Shown here: piece after piece, positions 40,571 to 55,500 of the stretch | Position numbering within the stretch: the stretch's first letter is position 1 | How the letters are laid out: the number at the start of each line of letters is the position of its first letter | Source: Eublepharis macularius | Taxonomy: Eukaryota > Chordata > Lepidosauria > Squamata > Eublepharidae | Length of the DNA: 64,000 nt | Direction: 5' to 3' | Assembly (NCBI RefSeq): GCF_028583425.1 | Contig: NC_072801.1 | Location: 23,704,001 to 23,768,000 of the forward strand | Translations under genes and position numbers: made by a program | The notes under the pieces: model-generated | Told to the model about the DNA's origin: nothing | The model's database searches: none | Seen by the model: the letters and a program-made list of their open reading frames with translations, nothing else

Positions 40571-43500
40571 CTGAAAACACAAAGGAAACACTACCCCATC
40601 AGCATCCCACAGTATTAGCCTGTTTCAACCCAACCAAGATCCGGATGCTAAACATTTTGTTTTACTGTGCAGAAGAAAGCTGCTTCAGCCCCCAAACTTC
40701 CAAAATTACTGGCTAAAGAGCATGATGTAGTGGTTAGAGTGTCAGACTAAGAGCTAAGATACAAGAGACGAACTACACGAGGAGCAGCACGTGAAGGGAG
40801 TCGCAATGTTAGCCGGGAAGCTGAGTTTTAAAAGAGATCGGAAGGCTTTGTCAATTTCTCCTCTCTACAGAGCCAGCAAAGATCACTCCCTACAGGGTTT
40901 GCTAATTTCCTCTTTGCTTCAGGAAGGCTTTGTCAGTTTTACCTCCCCATCTAGGAGGGAAGAGGAAATAAACAAACCCTGTGAGATCTTTGCTGGCTCT
41001 ATAGAAACGGGAAATTGACAAAGCCTTCCAATCTCTTTTAAAACTCACTTTCCCAGGTAACATTGTGACTCCCTTCACGTGAGCATCCTCATGTAATTCA
41101 TCTCTTGTCATTTAGCTTTAAGATGCGGGAGATCCCGGTTCAAATTCCCACTCAGATTTCCACTCTGGGTGACCTTGGGCGAGTTGCACCTTCTCAGCCT
41201 AGCCGACTTCATAAGGTTGCTATTGCAAGGATAAAATGTGAGCTGTTGTAAGCTGCTTTGGGAGAAAAGTAGACTATAAATATTTTAAAATAGCATACAG
41301 GCCTGAATCTGGATACGAGAATCCCTATGAAAGTCACACAGATATGCTTGGTGGGAAGAGGCAATGCAACTATAATCAATAACTTTTTAAAAAAGTTGCC
41401 AGTATACTTGGAATTCTAAGATAAAGTAAGTATTGGTGTGGGGAGAGCAGCAAAAACTAATTTCTGATATATTCCCAGTGTGTGAGAATGTATGCATTTT
41501 GAAATTCATGTTTCAAAATGTCCTCGACAGGCCAATCGACCTGAAGGAAGTGGCACTGCGTGGCTTTAAAAAAAAAAAAGGTTAACACACAACACACAGG
41601 TATGCTCGGTTTCCCCTCTGAAATGGTGGAATAACATATGCGTGGGAATGAGGGCAGGAGATTGCTTAAAGCTGCTTTGCTTGGAGCACAGGGTCAGGGA
41701 GAAAGAGCCTGCGATGCAAATTCAGACAGTGGCACCCCCAAGAATGATGAGCGGCTGCCTCTTCCCATTTTTGCCTTAGCCAAAGCCATGTCTCCTTTCA
41801 CATGTGGAAGAAGTTCCTCCTGGCACTGGCTGCCTGCGCCCCTTGATCATGGCCTCAGGCAGACAAAAGACACTGCCCTCGTCTCCACTCTGTCTGTTGC
41901 AGAGAGCAGGATTACAAACAGCGTGAGAGAAAAAGCTGTCGATTGCAGGAGAGCTCCCCACCCTGCCATTCAGTTCAGTGGGCACAAGAAAGCCCTTCTA
42001 GGAAGGTGCCTGGAACAACATGGCCAATAGATGCTACTTATTCATAAAGGGCAGGTTTCCCTTCCTTTCTCCATTTTCAGCGCTTTGCCATACGTTATTT
42101 AATCAAATGCACAAACATAAGAGGAAGATTCAGATGCAGGCCTAGAGTTGCCAGCCTCCAGGTGGGGCCCATAGATTTCTCATAATGACAACTGATCTTT
42201 GGACTACAGAGATCAGTTTCCCTGGAGACAAGGATCCAGGGGAGTTAGCCATGTTAGGCTGTAGTTGCAGAATAGTAAAGAGTCCAGTAGCACCTTTAAG
42301 ATTAACCAACCTCATTGTAGCATAAGCTTTCGAGAACCATAGCTCTCTTCATCAGATGTATGGAGGGCAAGAACTGGCCAGTTTCTTCTTACCTTCCCTG
42401 CATATGATGAAGAGAGCTGTGATTCTCAAAAGCTTATGCTACAATAAGGTTGGTTAGTCTTAAAGGTGCTAGTGGACTCCTTACTATCCTGGAGACAAAG
42501 TCCGCTTCAATAGGGACAGCCTATGAGGTCTCCTCCCTCCCTCAAACCCCACCCTCCCCAGGCTTTAACCCCAAACCTTCAGGAATTCCCCAACTCAAAG
42601 TTGGTAACCTATGAAGAGTTGCCAGCTGCAGTTTAGGAAGTTCCTGGCGATTTGAGGACAGAGCCAGGGGAGCGGAGCACGTAATACAATAGAGTCCACC
42701 CTCAGAAGGTGCACTTTTCTCCAGGGGAACTGATCTCTGTAGTCTGGAGAGCAGTTGGAATTCTGGGAGATCTCAGGTCTCCACCTGGAGGTTGGCAACC
42801 CTATGTTAATGCCATGTAATTATGCTCCATTCCCCTGTTGCCTACCCAGGCACTAGCCTTGAAGCTCCTTGCCATGCCAGAGTTACACTTTTCCAAGTCC
42901 AGCAGGTTTAGAAGGGTGCGACTCTGCTCAGGATAGCTCTGCCAGCCGCTTCTCAGAGTCAGCACTAGGCAGACATTCCAAGACAGTGGAATGCACAGAA
43001 GAGACTGCTGCAATGGCGAAATAGGGAAGAGACACAGGCATCCATCAAGAATGATTAGAGCGGGTCTCAATCGGACACATGGCTTTCCCTGCCCAACCTA
43101 TACGCTATGCCTCTGGCTTTCTTCATCTTTCACTGAACAAATGAAACACTCTGATTCCACACACGTTGGATAATGCACTTTCAATGCACTTTATCAATCG
43201 TTTGAGGTGGATTTTTCGTTCCGCACATGAAAAAAAATCCGTTTCAAATGATCTATAAAGAGGATTGGAAGTGCATTATCCAACGTGTGTGGAATCAGCC
43301 ACTGTGACTGCATCTGCTTCAAATACCCCGTTTACCAGAGGCACTCCCCACATTTTGTTTCCTGGTCAATCTCTGTGTCCCCCACCCCCACTTCCTGTAA
43401 TGCCTTGCTTAAAAAACTAGGGCCAGTTGCTCATGACATCACTGTTCAGGGCTCAGCTTGGTCCTCAACATGCCCATATTTATGTATTTCCTTCATTTGT

Positions 43501-46500
43501 AGTCTGCCTTTCTTGCAGAGACTAGACCAGATGGATTACAAAATTTAATGAGCAATGCAATCAAACAGGATTACAAAAAAAAACCCTCAGAAGAAACAGT
43601 ACAATGGATACAATATTATGCAATGAATGCACTGGATCCAGGTCCCTATTTGAAAGGGGCCACAAAGTATATATAAGGGACTTATTTTTATTTATTTTAT
43701 GCCACTTATAGTCCGCCTTTCTCACAGAGACTCAAGGCAGATTACATAGCGTGAGATTAGTACAATCAGTATCGGGAACATTTCCATATGGTATCAAGGA
43801 CATTTCTATACAATGTTAAGGACATTTCCACAACAATGTCATAGGATTTTACAAAGACGTAACATTAGCTTCAGTAATTCTTCAACTCCATCGAAAGTGG
43901 GGAGCACAATGTCTTTCAAGATCTCTGCCTGCCCAACAAGCATCACTTCAATATTGTCAGGGTTCAATTTTAATTTGTTATTTTTCAGCCATTTCACCAC
44001 AGCTGTCAGGCAGCGATCTAGGATTTCTACTGCATCCTGCGGGGACCTGGATAGCGAGGTATAGAGTTGGGTGTCATCTGCCTATTGATGACATCCCACT
44101 CTGTAGCTGCGAATGAATTCTAAAGGTTTTGCGTAGAGGTTGAATCACATGGGAGATAAGATTGTGCCCTGCGGAACTCCACAACATAGTTTCCATTCTG
44201 GAGATAGCTGCTCTCCAACGGCAACCTTTTGAGCCTGCTCCAAGAGAAACTATTTAAACCAGGGCACATCCTTTGATGCCCACTTCTGTTTCTAAACGCC
44301 TCAACAGGATGGCATGGTCTACTGTATCAAAGGCTGCAGACAGATCCAATAGAAGCAGTAAGGAAGCATGGCCCTTGTCCATATTCAGACAGAGATCATC
44401 CACTAACGCTACTAGTGTTGTCTCTGTCCCATGCCCTGGTCTGAATCCAGATTGGAAAGGGTCTAGAGTGCTAGAGCTTTCCAAGAAGATATGAAGTTAG
44501 TCAACTACCGCCCTCTCAATCACTTTGCCCAAAAAGGGCAGGTTAGAGACTGGATGATAATTGGCCAGATCAGTTTTGTCTAGGGATGGTTTTTTAATTA
44601 ACGGATGGATAACTGCCTGTGTGAGCGGCCTGAGTTAGTGATTGATTTACAATAGATCTCAGTGGTTCACTTATGTGATCTTTACTTGATTTTAACAACC
44701 AAGAAGGGCAAGGATCAAGCACACAAGTAGTGGCTTTCATAGATGCCAGGATCCCGTTAAGGTCTGTCATTGTAACTGGTTCAAAGCAGTCAGGCCAGAT
44801 GGTGTATTAAGCATTTCTCCCATCTCATTTGCATTGCATGCAGCCTCTAGATCAGAGCGTATGCGCGCTATTTTATCAGCTTGCCCCACCCCAATGCCTC
44901 AGACAGCTCCAGACTCTGGCATTAACCTGCAGGGTACCAAAGCTCCTTCCACTAGGAACAGTAGCTCCTCTTCATGATTGCTGTGGGAGCCCAACGTTAC
45001 CATTGAGTGTTCAAAGTCTCCAAGGACTTTTGGTCAATGATCCCTACCCGGTCAGCTCACATGGCAGGGCTAAGGAATCAGCTCCTTGTGGTGAATTCTC
45101 CATGGAAACTCCCATGATCTGGGGAAAGGAAGGTCTCTGTGCCAGCCCGTTGACCACGTCTCTTGTACTGGTGAAGCAGAGGTCAAGAGATCCTTCTCCC
45201 CAATGGCAGACTCTGCATTACTTGCCAGCCCCACTACGGTGGGTGGACTGGCCCCCATAAAGACAGGAGAGTGCTTTATATAGTTTCCTGCCCCAGGCAT
45301 GGTGATGTCACCACAAGTTTTGCTGTGATGACATCACTTCTGGTTTGGGCCCTTTACTTCTGGTGGAGCTGCACAGACAAGTAAACATCCGCCGGACCCC
45401 CTCAGCTTCATCACATATGACATTTCTGAACTGAGAATGGGATGCGTCTCATCTGCGGCACAATGCACACACATGAACGCTAGGGCACCATGCAGCGTAC
45501 ACCTTGCTCTTTGGGGAGATACATTTTGGTACCGCGATAGCATACACTCAAAGAACTATTCCCCTCTTCCAGCCCTGGCATCTTAAAACCAATCATCAGC
45601 TTAGTTTTTAAATCAAGGGAGAAAGCGTATTCGGGAGCCCGTGAAGACATGAGCAGAGTCTTCAGCAATGTTTACCAGAGGTGTGGGGGGTGGGGGGATG
45701 TTTGGGCCATGATCTTTGGTATGAGAACAGGGATATCACAAAAAGACCCCTGTTTCCATTAGCAAGATGTTGGGTCATATTCAGCGGCCCTTGGTCGTTG
45801 CAGTAATTTTCCTGATAGTCCACAAGATCTGGCCTGGAGAACTTTGTTTTCTAAATTCCAAAAAATCACTAGTGAATCACCAGTCTGAACGGTAAATGAA
45901 AGGATACCTAGGTTCAAATCTCAGCACAGGCATCAAGCTCACTGGGTGACTGGGGCCAGTAACTCATCTACCTCACAGGGTTTGTGAGGTTAAAATGAAG
46001 GAAGAGAGAACCATGTTTGCCGTCCTGAGCTCCTTGCATGATAAAAAGGTAAATCAACAACAACTATTACTATCACTACTGAATAGGCCTGCAAGTGATC
46101 TGCCCGCGCACCCCCCCCCCACCAGAGAGCCAGTCTGATGTAGTGATTAAGATAATTTTAAAAATAATTTTTAAAAAAAGAGCAGCAGGACTCTAATCTG
46201 GAGAACCGTGTTTGATTCCCCACTCCTCCGCTTGACCTTGGGTCAGTCACAGCTCTTTCAGAGCTCTCTTAGCCCCACCCACCTCACAGGGTGATTGTTG
46301 TGGGGATAATAACATACTTCGTAAACTGCTCTGAGTGGACATTAAATTGCCCTATAGGGCACTATATAAATCAAATATTATTATTACTGGAAATCCATAC
46401 CTTTGCCAGATGTTTGGCTATTCCTCTTCCTCTGTAGGCATCAGGGACTTCTGTATGCTGCAGGTCCACTATTCTTTTGCCCACATATTCGTACAACAGG

Positions 46501-49500
46501 ACAGCTTTGTCGTGGCAACCTGCGGGACACCAGAGAAGCAGTGAAGGGTCTCGCATGCAAAAGGGTCAACAGAGCAGGGAGCACACAGGAACAATTCGAC
46601 TGCAAACCCATTCAATTTGTGTATGTGCACTTGAATACATGCCTAGTGATACTGTATATTCAAGATGGGTGCAGGAACTGAGGTGGGTGGGTATTAGAAA
46701 TTTGTACCAAGGTTAAAGAAATTGTGTTTGGGGGGGGTCCCACCCCACCCCACCCCACCCCCCACCGGAGATTTTAATTCTATTTTCTGACCTGTCCTTT
46801 CCATGGTCTCAAGACCAGTATTGTATAATGCATTCATTTCTCCACCTCTCTGTTTGCCAAGATCAACAACTGAAACCCCCGGTTCTGGGTGCCTCTATAA
46901 ATAGGCTCAAACTGCATAAGATTGCACCACTGGCTAGAATCCTTTAGCATGTGAGATATAATATTGGCCAAGTCTTGCAACTGAATGGGTAAACCAATTC
47001 CATCAAAAATGCATCACATTGGAAGCAATGGTGAAATACAGCCTGTGGCATCTGGAGTCATAGTTTATCCAAACACGCAAGTCGTTGTTTGGTACTGCAG
47101 GAAACAGCCATGTTCTTAGCAGAAAGAACTCTAATACTTTGCTTCTCAATACCAAGTGGATGGGGGATGAGGGGGGCTGTGGCTCTGTGGGAGAGCATCT
47201 GCCTGGCATGTAGAAGGTCCCAGGTTCAATCCCCAGCATCTCCAGTCCAAAGGACCAGGCCGTGAGTGATGCGAAAGACTTCTGTCTGATAATCTGCCAA
47301 CTTGAGTAGATAATACTGATGCTGATAGCCCAGTGCCCTGACTCAGTCAAAGGCAGCTTCATGTGTTCAAGAGAAGCTTTTGCTGAATGGAAGAGCATCT
47401 GCTTGGCGTGCAGAAGAAGGTCCAGTCGTCAGCATCTCCAGCTTAAAGGATCAATTGATTTCACCCGTCACATGAGATAAGATTGACCTTGATGGACTGT
47501 GACTCCAGAGCATGCAACTTCACGTGTATGAAGACAATGCTGGATGTGCCTTCCATTCTACTTGTGTTCACAGCTTGATTCCCCCACCCTCACCCTGCCT
47601 TATCCCAATGCTTCTGTGCAAGATTTGTTTCTTGCTTGCACAAGGCTGGAAATGGGCTAGAATTCCAAAGCCACAAGTGCATTCCCAGGAAGCGTTGCAA
47701 GCAAACATTTGAGGACTACGTGAAAAGAAAGGCTTGTATTGATTCTGACCTGGGGGGGGGGACAGAAAAGGCACTAGGGAGGTCTGTTGATATATGAATA
47801 CACAGCTATTAATGATCCCAGGCAGAATAAAAAGCCTCCAGTTCATGCATGCGCTGAATGGCACCAGGGCACAGATACAGAACTTGTCAATTCAACCTTG
47901 CCCATGGAGGCGGCTGGTACAATCCCCAACTGGGGATGGACAGCAGCAGCTTAGCCTTCCCAGGGAGCTGAAAGTTTGAAGCATGGCAGCCTCTTACTTC
48001 ATCCCAGAGTCACTTGGGAAAACCTTTGTAGTGAAAAAAGAACTGCCAGCATTTCAAAAACAGTTTACACATCTTCCTTAACCTTATGCACATTTTAAAA
48101 GCTTTTGTTTACACACTGTGAATTAAACTGGAATGTTTGATATGGAATGCTTAATGTGGAGGCAATTTGTAAGCCCTCTTTTTCTTTGCAGCCATTCAAA
48201 AAAAAATCTGCCAGAGTAACCACAGCCACATCTCTGCTTCTCAGGAAGGGACACAGATAGGAAACCAAACCGCACTGATTCCTCCCACCACCACCACCAC
48301 CACCGCTGCCCCTGCCATCCCAAAAGCAGCAAGAGATTCATAAGATCTTCAAGCTGTGGACCTGGGTTTTTACTAACTTGCATCCATGGGCTAATCTTAG
48401 GATTGCCAGCTCCAGGTTGAGACATTTCTGGAGATGTGAGGGGTCGAGCCTAGGGAAGGCAGGGTTTGGGGAGGGGAGAGACCTCATCAGGGGATAAAGT
48501 CATAAATCCCACCCTCCAAAGCTGCCATTTTCTCCAGAGGAAATTACCTTTGTAGTCCAGATATTAGCTGGGCCATCTCCAGGCCACACCTGGAGGTTGA
48601 CAACCCTAGTTGATCCAGAAGTTGTGTCCAAAAGTCAAAAGGTGGGACAGGGAAGCCGTGAAGTTGTAACTCAAGAGGTCTCATATGGGAGAAGGGGGTT
48701 TAAAAGGGACCTTAGCAAGTACTAGCCACAAGTTGATGGACGATGCCTACGAAAAGCATTTTCCAAAGCGAAATTCATGCCACGGGCAAAAAAGTTACTA
48801 AGCAGGCTGTTCAGGGTGCTACTGCAGTCTTCACCCAGTATTTACCAGCTGCAGCACGCCAAACCAAACTGACTTAAAAACGAAATTCCTGCCCTTTGCA
48901 TCTCTACAACTTTTACACCACATGCAAACGGGAGACACTCACTGGGCCTTATGGCTAGGTAAATGCTGTTAATATCATTCCAGCAAAGGGCCACAGAAGA
49001 GAGGAGAGAGCAGAATTAAGAGGAACACTTTGTTCCGAGAGGCAGCGGCGGCTGCTTTCATTTGATCTAGGACAAATCCTGCTTAGAGGGCTGTTTTTGC
49101 TCTGAGTAATGATCTCAAGCAACTGGCACATTACAAAAGGGAGAAGGGAGCGCACGCACCCACACGGGACCACAAAAACAAAAAAAGAGTTTTAAGCTGG
49201 TACGGAGTGAGCACTAAAGAACTTGTTTGGATAAGCATCTTGGCTCACGTTTTACACTGTGGTCTTTCACTTTTAGGATTCACCTTACAATTGAAGAATC
49301 AAAAAAGAAAGCAACTGGAGTATGTCACTTTAAATAAAGCTCCTGTGTGTAACTAAAAAATGTAGTGAACATGAGAACATTCTCAGTCTCAGAAACATGC
49401 CCCCCCCAACCTAAAGCATGGAGACCTTCGAAAGCTACAGTCGAGAAGATGCCTTTAGAAGAGGATTAGACAAATTCATGGAGGATAAGTCGGACAACAG

Positions 49501-52500
49501 CTACTAGCCAGGATGGCTAAATGGAACATCCATGTTCAGAGGCAATGTACCTCTGACTTGCCAATTGCAATGGCCTTCACATCCCGCTTGTGGGTTTTCT
49601 GAAGGCATTTGGACTAGCCACTGTGAAATGCTAGGTTAACTGGGCCTGATCCAGCAAGATTCTGCTTAGAAGCAACCACTAAGCTTTCTTACAGATGGAC
49701 TATAGAGTATAGTTTATTAATACGGTCTATGACCAGCACAGAACATCCAAAACTGTTCCTCTGAATAAAACTCATAACATTACAATGCATAAAACATGGT
49801 TTATACATAAAATTCTTTGGAAATAATATTTGTTAAAAAACAGTTATACTATGTCCTTACGAATTTTACACGCTGCAGTGAGAAATCTAGCACACGGAGC
49901 AGTGACCGATGGGTTAACACCTAAAAGCAGTTTCCTGGTAAGTTCTGAGTTGGAACAGCCTGAAAACCTACCTAGTAGAGGAAAAATAAACTTTGCTCGA
50001 ATATCCACATAGAATTTACAATGGAGCAAAATGTGCTCATTTGTCTCCACCATGCCTTCTTCACAAGAACAGATCCCCTCTCACACATTGGTAATTTTCT
50101 ATATCACCCCTCCATCACTGCTGAGGGTGTGCATGCAGATGAAGTTGTAGACGTGCACCAGCCTGGTACCACTTCAATGGGGGGAGGGGAATCAAGTTGG
50201 CATGCCCTTAATAAGAAGAGATCCCTAGACACTGAAATCAAACAATAGCCTAGCCTAGCCAGCTCCCTATCCTGCTCTTTCACAGAACTACCATCCCCAA
50301 GCTTCCCTAGGGAGAGGGAATTTTTGTAGCATACAGACACACCCTCCAGCCTGAGGGTTTCAGTTTAAGGTTTGCAAGGGTCAGGCAGCCACACAGAGAG
50401 ATTGTAACACTCCTTGTGCCAATCAGTGGCACGCAAAGATAAGCGGAAACAATACCCACAATGGGCCACATGAGAATCGGCACAGAGACAAATATTAGAC
50501 TGCCAACCAAAGCAGGAAGTCATTTGCAGTTCCAGGATAAGGTACAGACTGGATATGCACCAACAATTTGTGCACATGTGGAAAGAAACAGAAATTGTGC
50601 CAGTCTATATATTTCAAAAGATAGTTCCCCATGCATTTCAACCTGCACTGGAAATGACCAAGAAATACAGGCAAAGGGAATGGCTGAAGGCACAGGCTCA
50701 GTTCTCAGGAGTTAGGATCTCAGCAGTCACTGGGGACAGGAAGCAAATTTAGCCCTAAAAAGTTCCAGCAGCGTGCCCAATGAGTGAACACTTTTATGTA
50801 TTCCCAATATAACTGACCAGTCACTCATTCATTCTGGAGATGAGTAGACAAAGTAGCCTGTTTCATTGTGGAGATATAAGGGGAAAGGCATATGTCCGAA
50901 ATAAAAGGGACTAGATACTTACTTTTTTTAAGTAAAGGAAAGCTGGCAATTCAGAAAACATGATAGACACATTGTTATAATGTTATGTATCAATTACAGG
51001 TTTAAAACAAACAAAAGCCCTGCAGTAGTAGTATGAGGGGAGAAAGCAACAGCAAAGGACTGGGCAGGAAAACCTGCCCTGTGGATGACTTCATTGTACT
51101 GTATCTGAAGCTGCAGCAGTAGTGGGCAAACAAACCAAACAAACCAACCCCCATGTAGAAAAACAACACTTATTGCTTGTTTAATTACTTGTGGAACAAC
51201 CTGTTGCCATCGTATGCTGTGTAGGATATTTTATGCCTTTTCAGAGGATTTTAGCAAAAAATACTTGATTTTTAAAAAAATATTTTGTTTTACCCTATTA
51301 CTATTTTTTATTTCATTTAAATAAAGCTATGGTTTAAATTGTCAAACATTTTATGGTTTGAACATTAACAAACTTAGAATCTATCCCCTCCGACATATTG
51401 TCACCTCTGCCACTGATTTTTGTTAAGGACTCTTTGTGCACAGACCATTAATGGTAGGTCCAGCACTAGAAAATGCATGTTTTGCAGGCACGAACAGCCC
51501 TGGAATGCTCATGGAACCCTTTGCCAGTTTCCCAATATAGCAAGGTATCAGTGGTATCCTTATTGTTTTACTTTGAGTGATTCCGCACACATTGGATAAT
51601 GCACTTCCAGTCCTCTTTATAGATCATTTGGAACGGATTTTTGTGTGTGCGGAACAAAAAATCCACCTAAAACGATTGATGACGTGCATTGAAAGTGCAT
51701 TATCCAACGTGTGCGGAATCAGCCTTTGTTAACCACCTCAAGCATGTTTCCAGAGAGGCAGGTGTAAATGTTCTAAATGATTGTGCAATGTGACCCTGTT
51801 CCAGGGGTTTTTCCAAAGATAACAGCTAACCAGAGTTACACCCTTTTAAGTCCATTGAGGTCAGTGGACTTTTTCAGAGCTTGACAAATCCCAGGCACCA
51901 GGACACCATGGCACCTAGAAATTTCATTGTGGCACTTCAGCAATGATTTTATTATGATGTCTCTGGGCAATCTTCAAGAGAAGTACAAAGATTATTTATA
52001 ATTTCATTTCAGAGTGTTTATCACAAACACACATGGTGTTTCATTTCAGAGCGTTTATCACAAACGCCTTTGTGTGATGTTTTTGCTTGATCTTTGCTAA
52101 CTTTATATCATTCAGTGGTTTTAGATGTATTCATTTCTTAACCAGTTACTTTCTATACTGGCTCTAATATTCAATTAAATAAAACATTTTAAAGCAATAA
52201 TGAAATTATCAGAAATTGGGGAGAACTTAGGCTAGGGTTAAAGGTTTGGGTTTTTTGTTACCAAGTTTACATCGTATTTATTTATTACAACTGTCATAGC
52301 TTTAATAAAGCTATGAGAAATTGTGAAGAGATTAGGATTAGGTTTTATGGTAGCAATAACTAGAAAATATGATCATTAAAATACAAAACCTGAAGGCTGG
52401 AAAATGAATCTGACTCCTAGAGCCAAAGAAAGTTTATCTGCGCCTGGACTTTTTTTTTATTTAACAAGGGATGTAAATTTGATTTAGAAGGGTGTAACTC

Positions 52501-55500
52501 TACTTAGGACTGGATATCATTGCTTACAGCACTCCAAAAGGGGACAGGGGACAAATCTGATAAATACAGGCTAATTGAATATGCCCTGTAACTATTTACT
52601 CGGAGAATTTTAAAGAATAGTAGGTATTAAGATTTTATATTGAAAAACATCTATCACCAGCGCTCTTTGCTTCTTCTCCCAAGACAGCGATTATGCGAAG
52701 TCATTTCAGTGTCTTTTAGAATCCAGCTGTCCCATTGGTTCTCTTGTGGCACTGAGTTCCGCAGTCTACTTAACTGCTCGATGGAAAGGCATTGCTAAAA
52801 CCAGCAGCATTATCTTCCTAGTATGTCTAGTTTTATGTTCAAGAGTCCAGCATCTGTTCATTTTCTTAAATAAACATGTACTGCTACCCCCCACACCCTT
52901 TTGACTGTTTCTTTTCTGAGCTAAAGGAATTAAGCTTCCTATTACAATATCTTTTAGCTTGTATATCTTAAACACACACACACAAAAACTGAACTGATTT
53001 ACTGCTCAGCCAATTTCCTGCGGGAATCCATCGCTATGAAACTATTTTAACCTTGCGCTATTTAAAGAGACTGGCATGGCTGTTTTCTCTGTAGTTTTCA
53101 GCCATCCTGCAAGATTCATTTGCTGTTTATTTTCACCCATTGTTAAGCCCAAAAAACCAGTATGTGATACTTAGTGGTTTTAAAGGGGGTAGAACAGGGC
53201 AGGGGAAAAATAAAATCTGTACTTTACTATTCTTAGTAGTTTATGAACAAAGTCTCCTTCAGGGTATGCAATTTTTGAATTGTTTATCCATTTTAATATA
53301 CCCTGCAATTTGTGAAAGGCTAGAAGATAGACCTTTTTAAAATTTTACCAAAATAGAAATTATATTTTAGCTCTAAAGAGCCATTTGCTTGCTTCCCAGT
53401 AGCAAGTCAGAATTGCCTCGAGGCTGGCAAACTTGTAAATCAGAGGATAACTTGAGGACCCTTTAACGTCATCAAGGAGCCACCAAGGTCTCAAGGACTT
53501 TTACTTCATTTTTACCCCGCCTTTTCCCTCAACAGGATTGTAAAATAGCTTACAGCATCATTCACCTTTCCTCCATTTTATCTTCACAACAACCGCCTTG
53601 TGAGGTAGGCTAGGCCGAGAGAAGGCACGACTGGCCCAAGGTCACTCAGCAAGCTTCTCTGTTCCTAGTCTGACACTTTAACCACTGTACCGCAATAACA
53701 GGAGTAAATGCGAGCAGGTAACTAGTGTAATGAGCAACTTTCCCAACACATATTTGTTTCCCCCTATCCTTTTGTAGCAGCCCATCCTGCCCCAAAGCCC
53801 TCGAGCTGACATTCTTGCTCCAGTTCCTGGCCCCCACAACCTTCTAGAGGGCTCCTCAAACCCACTCAGCAATGCTACCGCTGCTGTGAGTCCTTGCTGG
53901 GGTCCAGTCTGTGCTGGCTTGGCAGAAGTAGAGGAAGAGAAAGTCAGTTCAAAGTCCTTCCCTCTCCACAGGCTATTTCTTCTGCAGTTGCAGGAAGATG
54001 CACGTGCTGCACCTTCGTCCTCTTCCAGCCCTGCCTTCTCTCATTTGGGGCCACTTGATTCTATGGGTCTGCTACTAAGAACTGGGCTAGCACAGTCTGC
54101 CTTGCCTTCCACCCTTTCTCCTCTGCAGGAGGCACAAGGATATCAGCCATCGAGCTAGGCCCCCAGAGCCATAGATATTAAACTCACATGCAAAAAAACC
54201 CACTGGAGCAGAGGCCAGCTTCAACTGAACACACAGTACAATCATAAAACAAATTATCTTCATAGTGAGGGCCTGGGCCCTCCTGAAGCATTCAAGTTTT
54301 CCAAACCTAGTCACCCAGGATGGGTAATGGAATCCAGCAGTCCAGGAGTGGGAAAACCCTTGTGCCTTGCACGGGTCTAACTTTTTTCAATAGAGCCCCC
54401 ACAGCCCAATGCAGCATTACACATTTGCAAAGCAGAAAGAAAAGAAAGAGGGAAAAGCATACAGAGAAACTTGCAGGAAAGTCACAGCATTCCTTACAAG
54501 AACCCAGCAACGGGCCCGTGCTCCACCTCGGGATTATAATATATCTTCTACCATAGTTTTTTTTGGGGGGGGGCACATTAAAAATCTGTTGACTCCAACA
54601 CAGAAACCAAATATAATTGTATTCCTTTAGCGGCTAAATTCTCAAGATCAAGAGAGATCTGGTTTATCTGGGAAAGCTCCCCTGATAATCCCAAAGGTGC
54701 AAGAATATCTTGTAATTACTCAGCCGCAAAAGGAGGCACTCTTCACATGCTCATGGGTACTTTGCCCTCTTTACAACGAACAGCACATTTATACGTTCCA
54801 GCATTCAGCGCTGTTGCTGAAAACAGGATCACCGCTTTTAGCTGCCAAACCTTACTTCCAAGCTACCCTGACTGAACTCAGTTATTGGGCGAGGAACTTA
54901 ATATTCAAGCGTGCACACCAGCGGTTCAAGCCCCATGCCCTGCTGGGCCCTGTCTTAGGTAGAGCAAGGCAAGGCAGAAGTCCCTGATTTAAAGTCATCT
55001 GCTCTTTACAGAATGACTCAAACCAACAGTTCTGAGAAAGGAACAAAGAAGGAGATTTGAATTAAGTGAGTTTGTACCAGAGTGTGGGGGTAGGGCTGAA
55101 AGGAGGGAGGGGGTCCAATGCCAGCCTCGTTTATAAATAGATCTGCCAAGGACAGGTGCTTGCCTGTCGGGTAGAGAGAGTAACCCTTACTGGTGTCAAC
55201 CAGGAAAACCCTTACTGGGGGAAGTAAGGAGAAGCACACAGAAGGGGGAGGGAGAAAGCAGGCATAAAATCTCGTTGCCCCTCTTCGCCCCCCCCCCGCC
55301 CCTTTCTCCTTGTATCCAGTTGCTAAGGGGTTGACACTACAGATAATCTGTTGCATAACCACTCACCCTGCCGCAGGAACGGTCGGGTGGGGGAATCACA
55401 ACAGTTAAAGAGGAAAAGCAACCCCCCTCCAAAAAAAAAAAAAAAGCAAACTGCAAGGGAGAAAGACCGCGATTTCCCTAGGTCAGCTTTTCCAAGAGAA

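Noticed and set aside
44829-45260. 143-residue plus-strand open frame as a gene
   Set aside because: Lies antisense to the L2-like LINE polyprotein.
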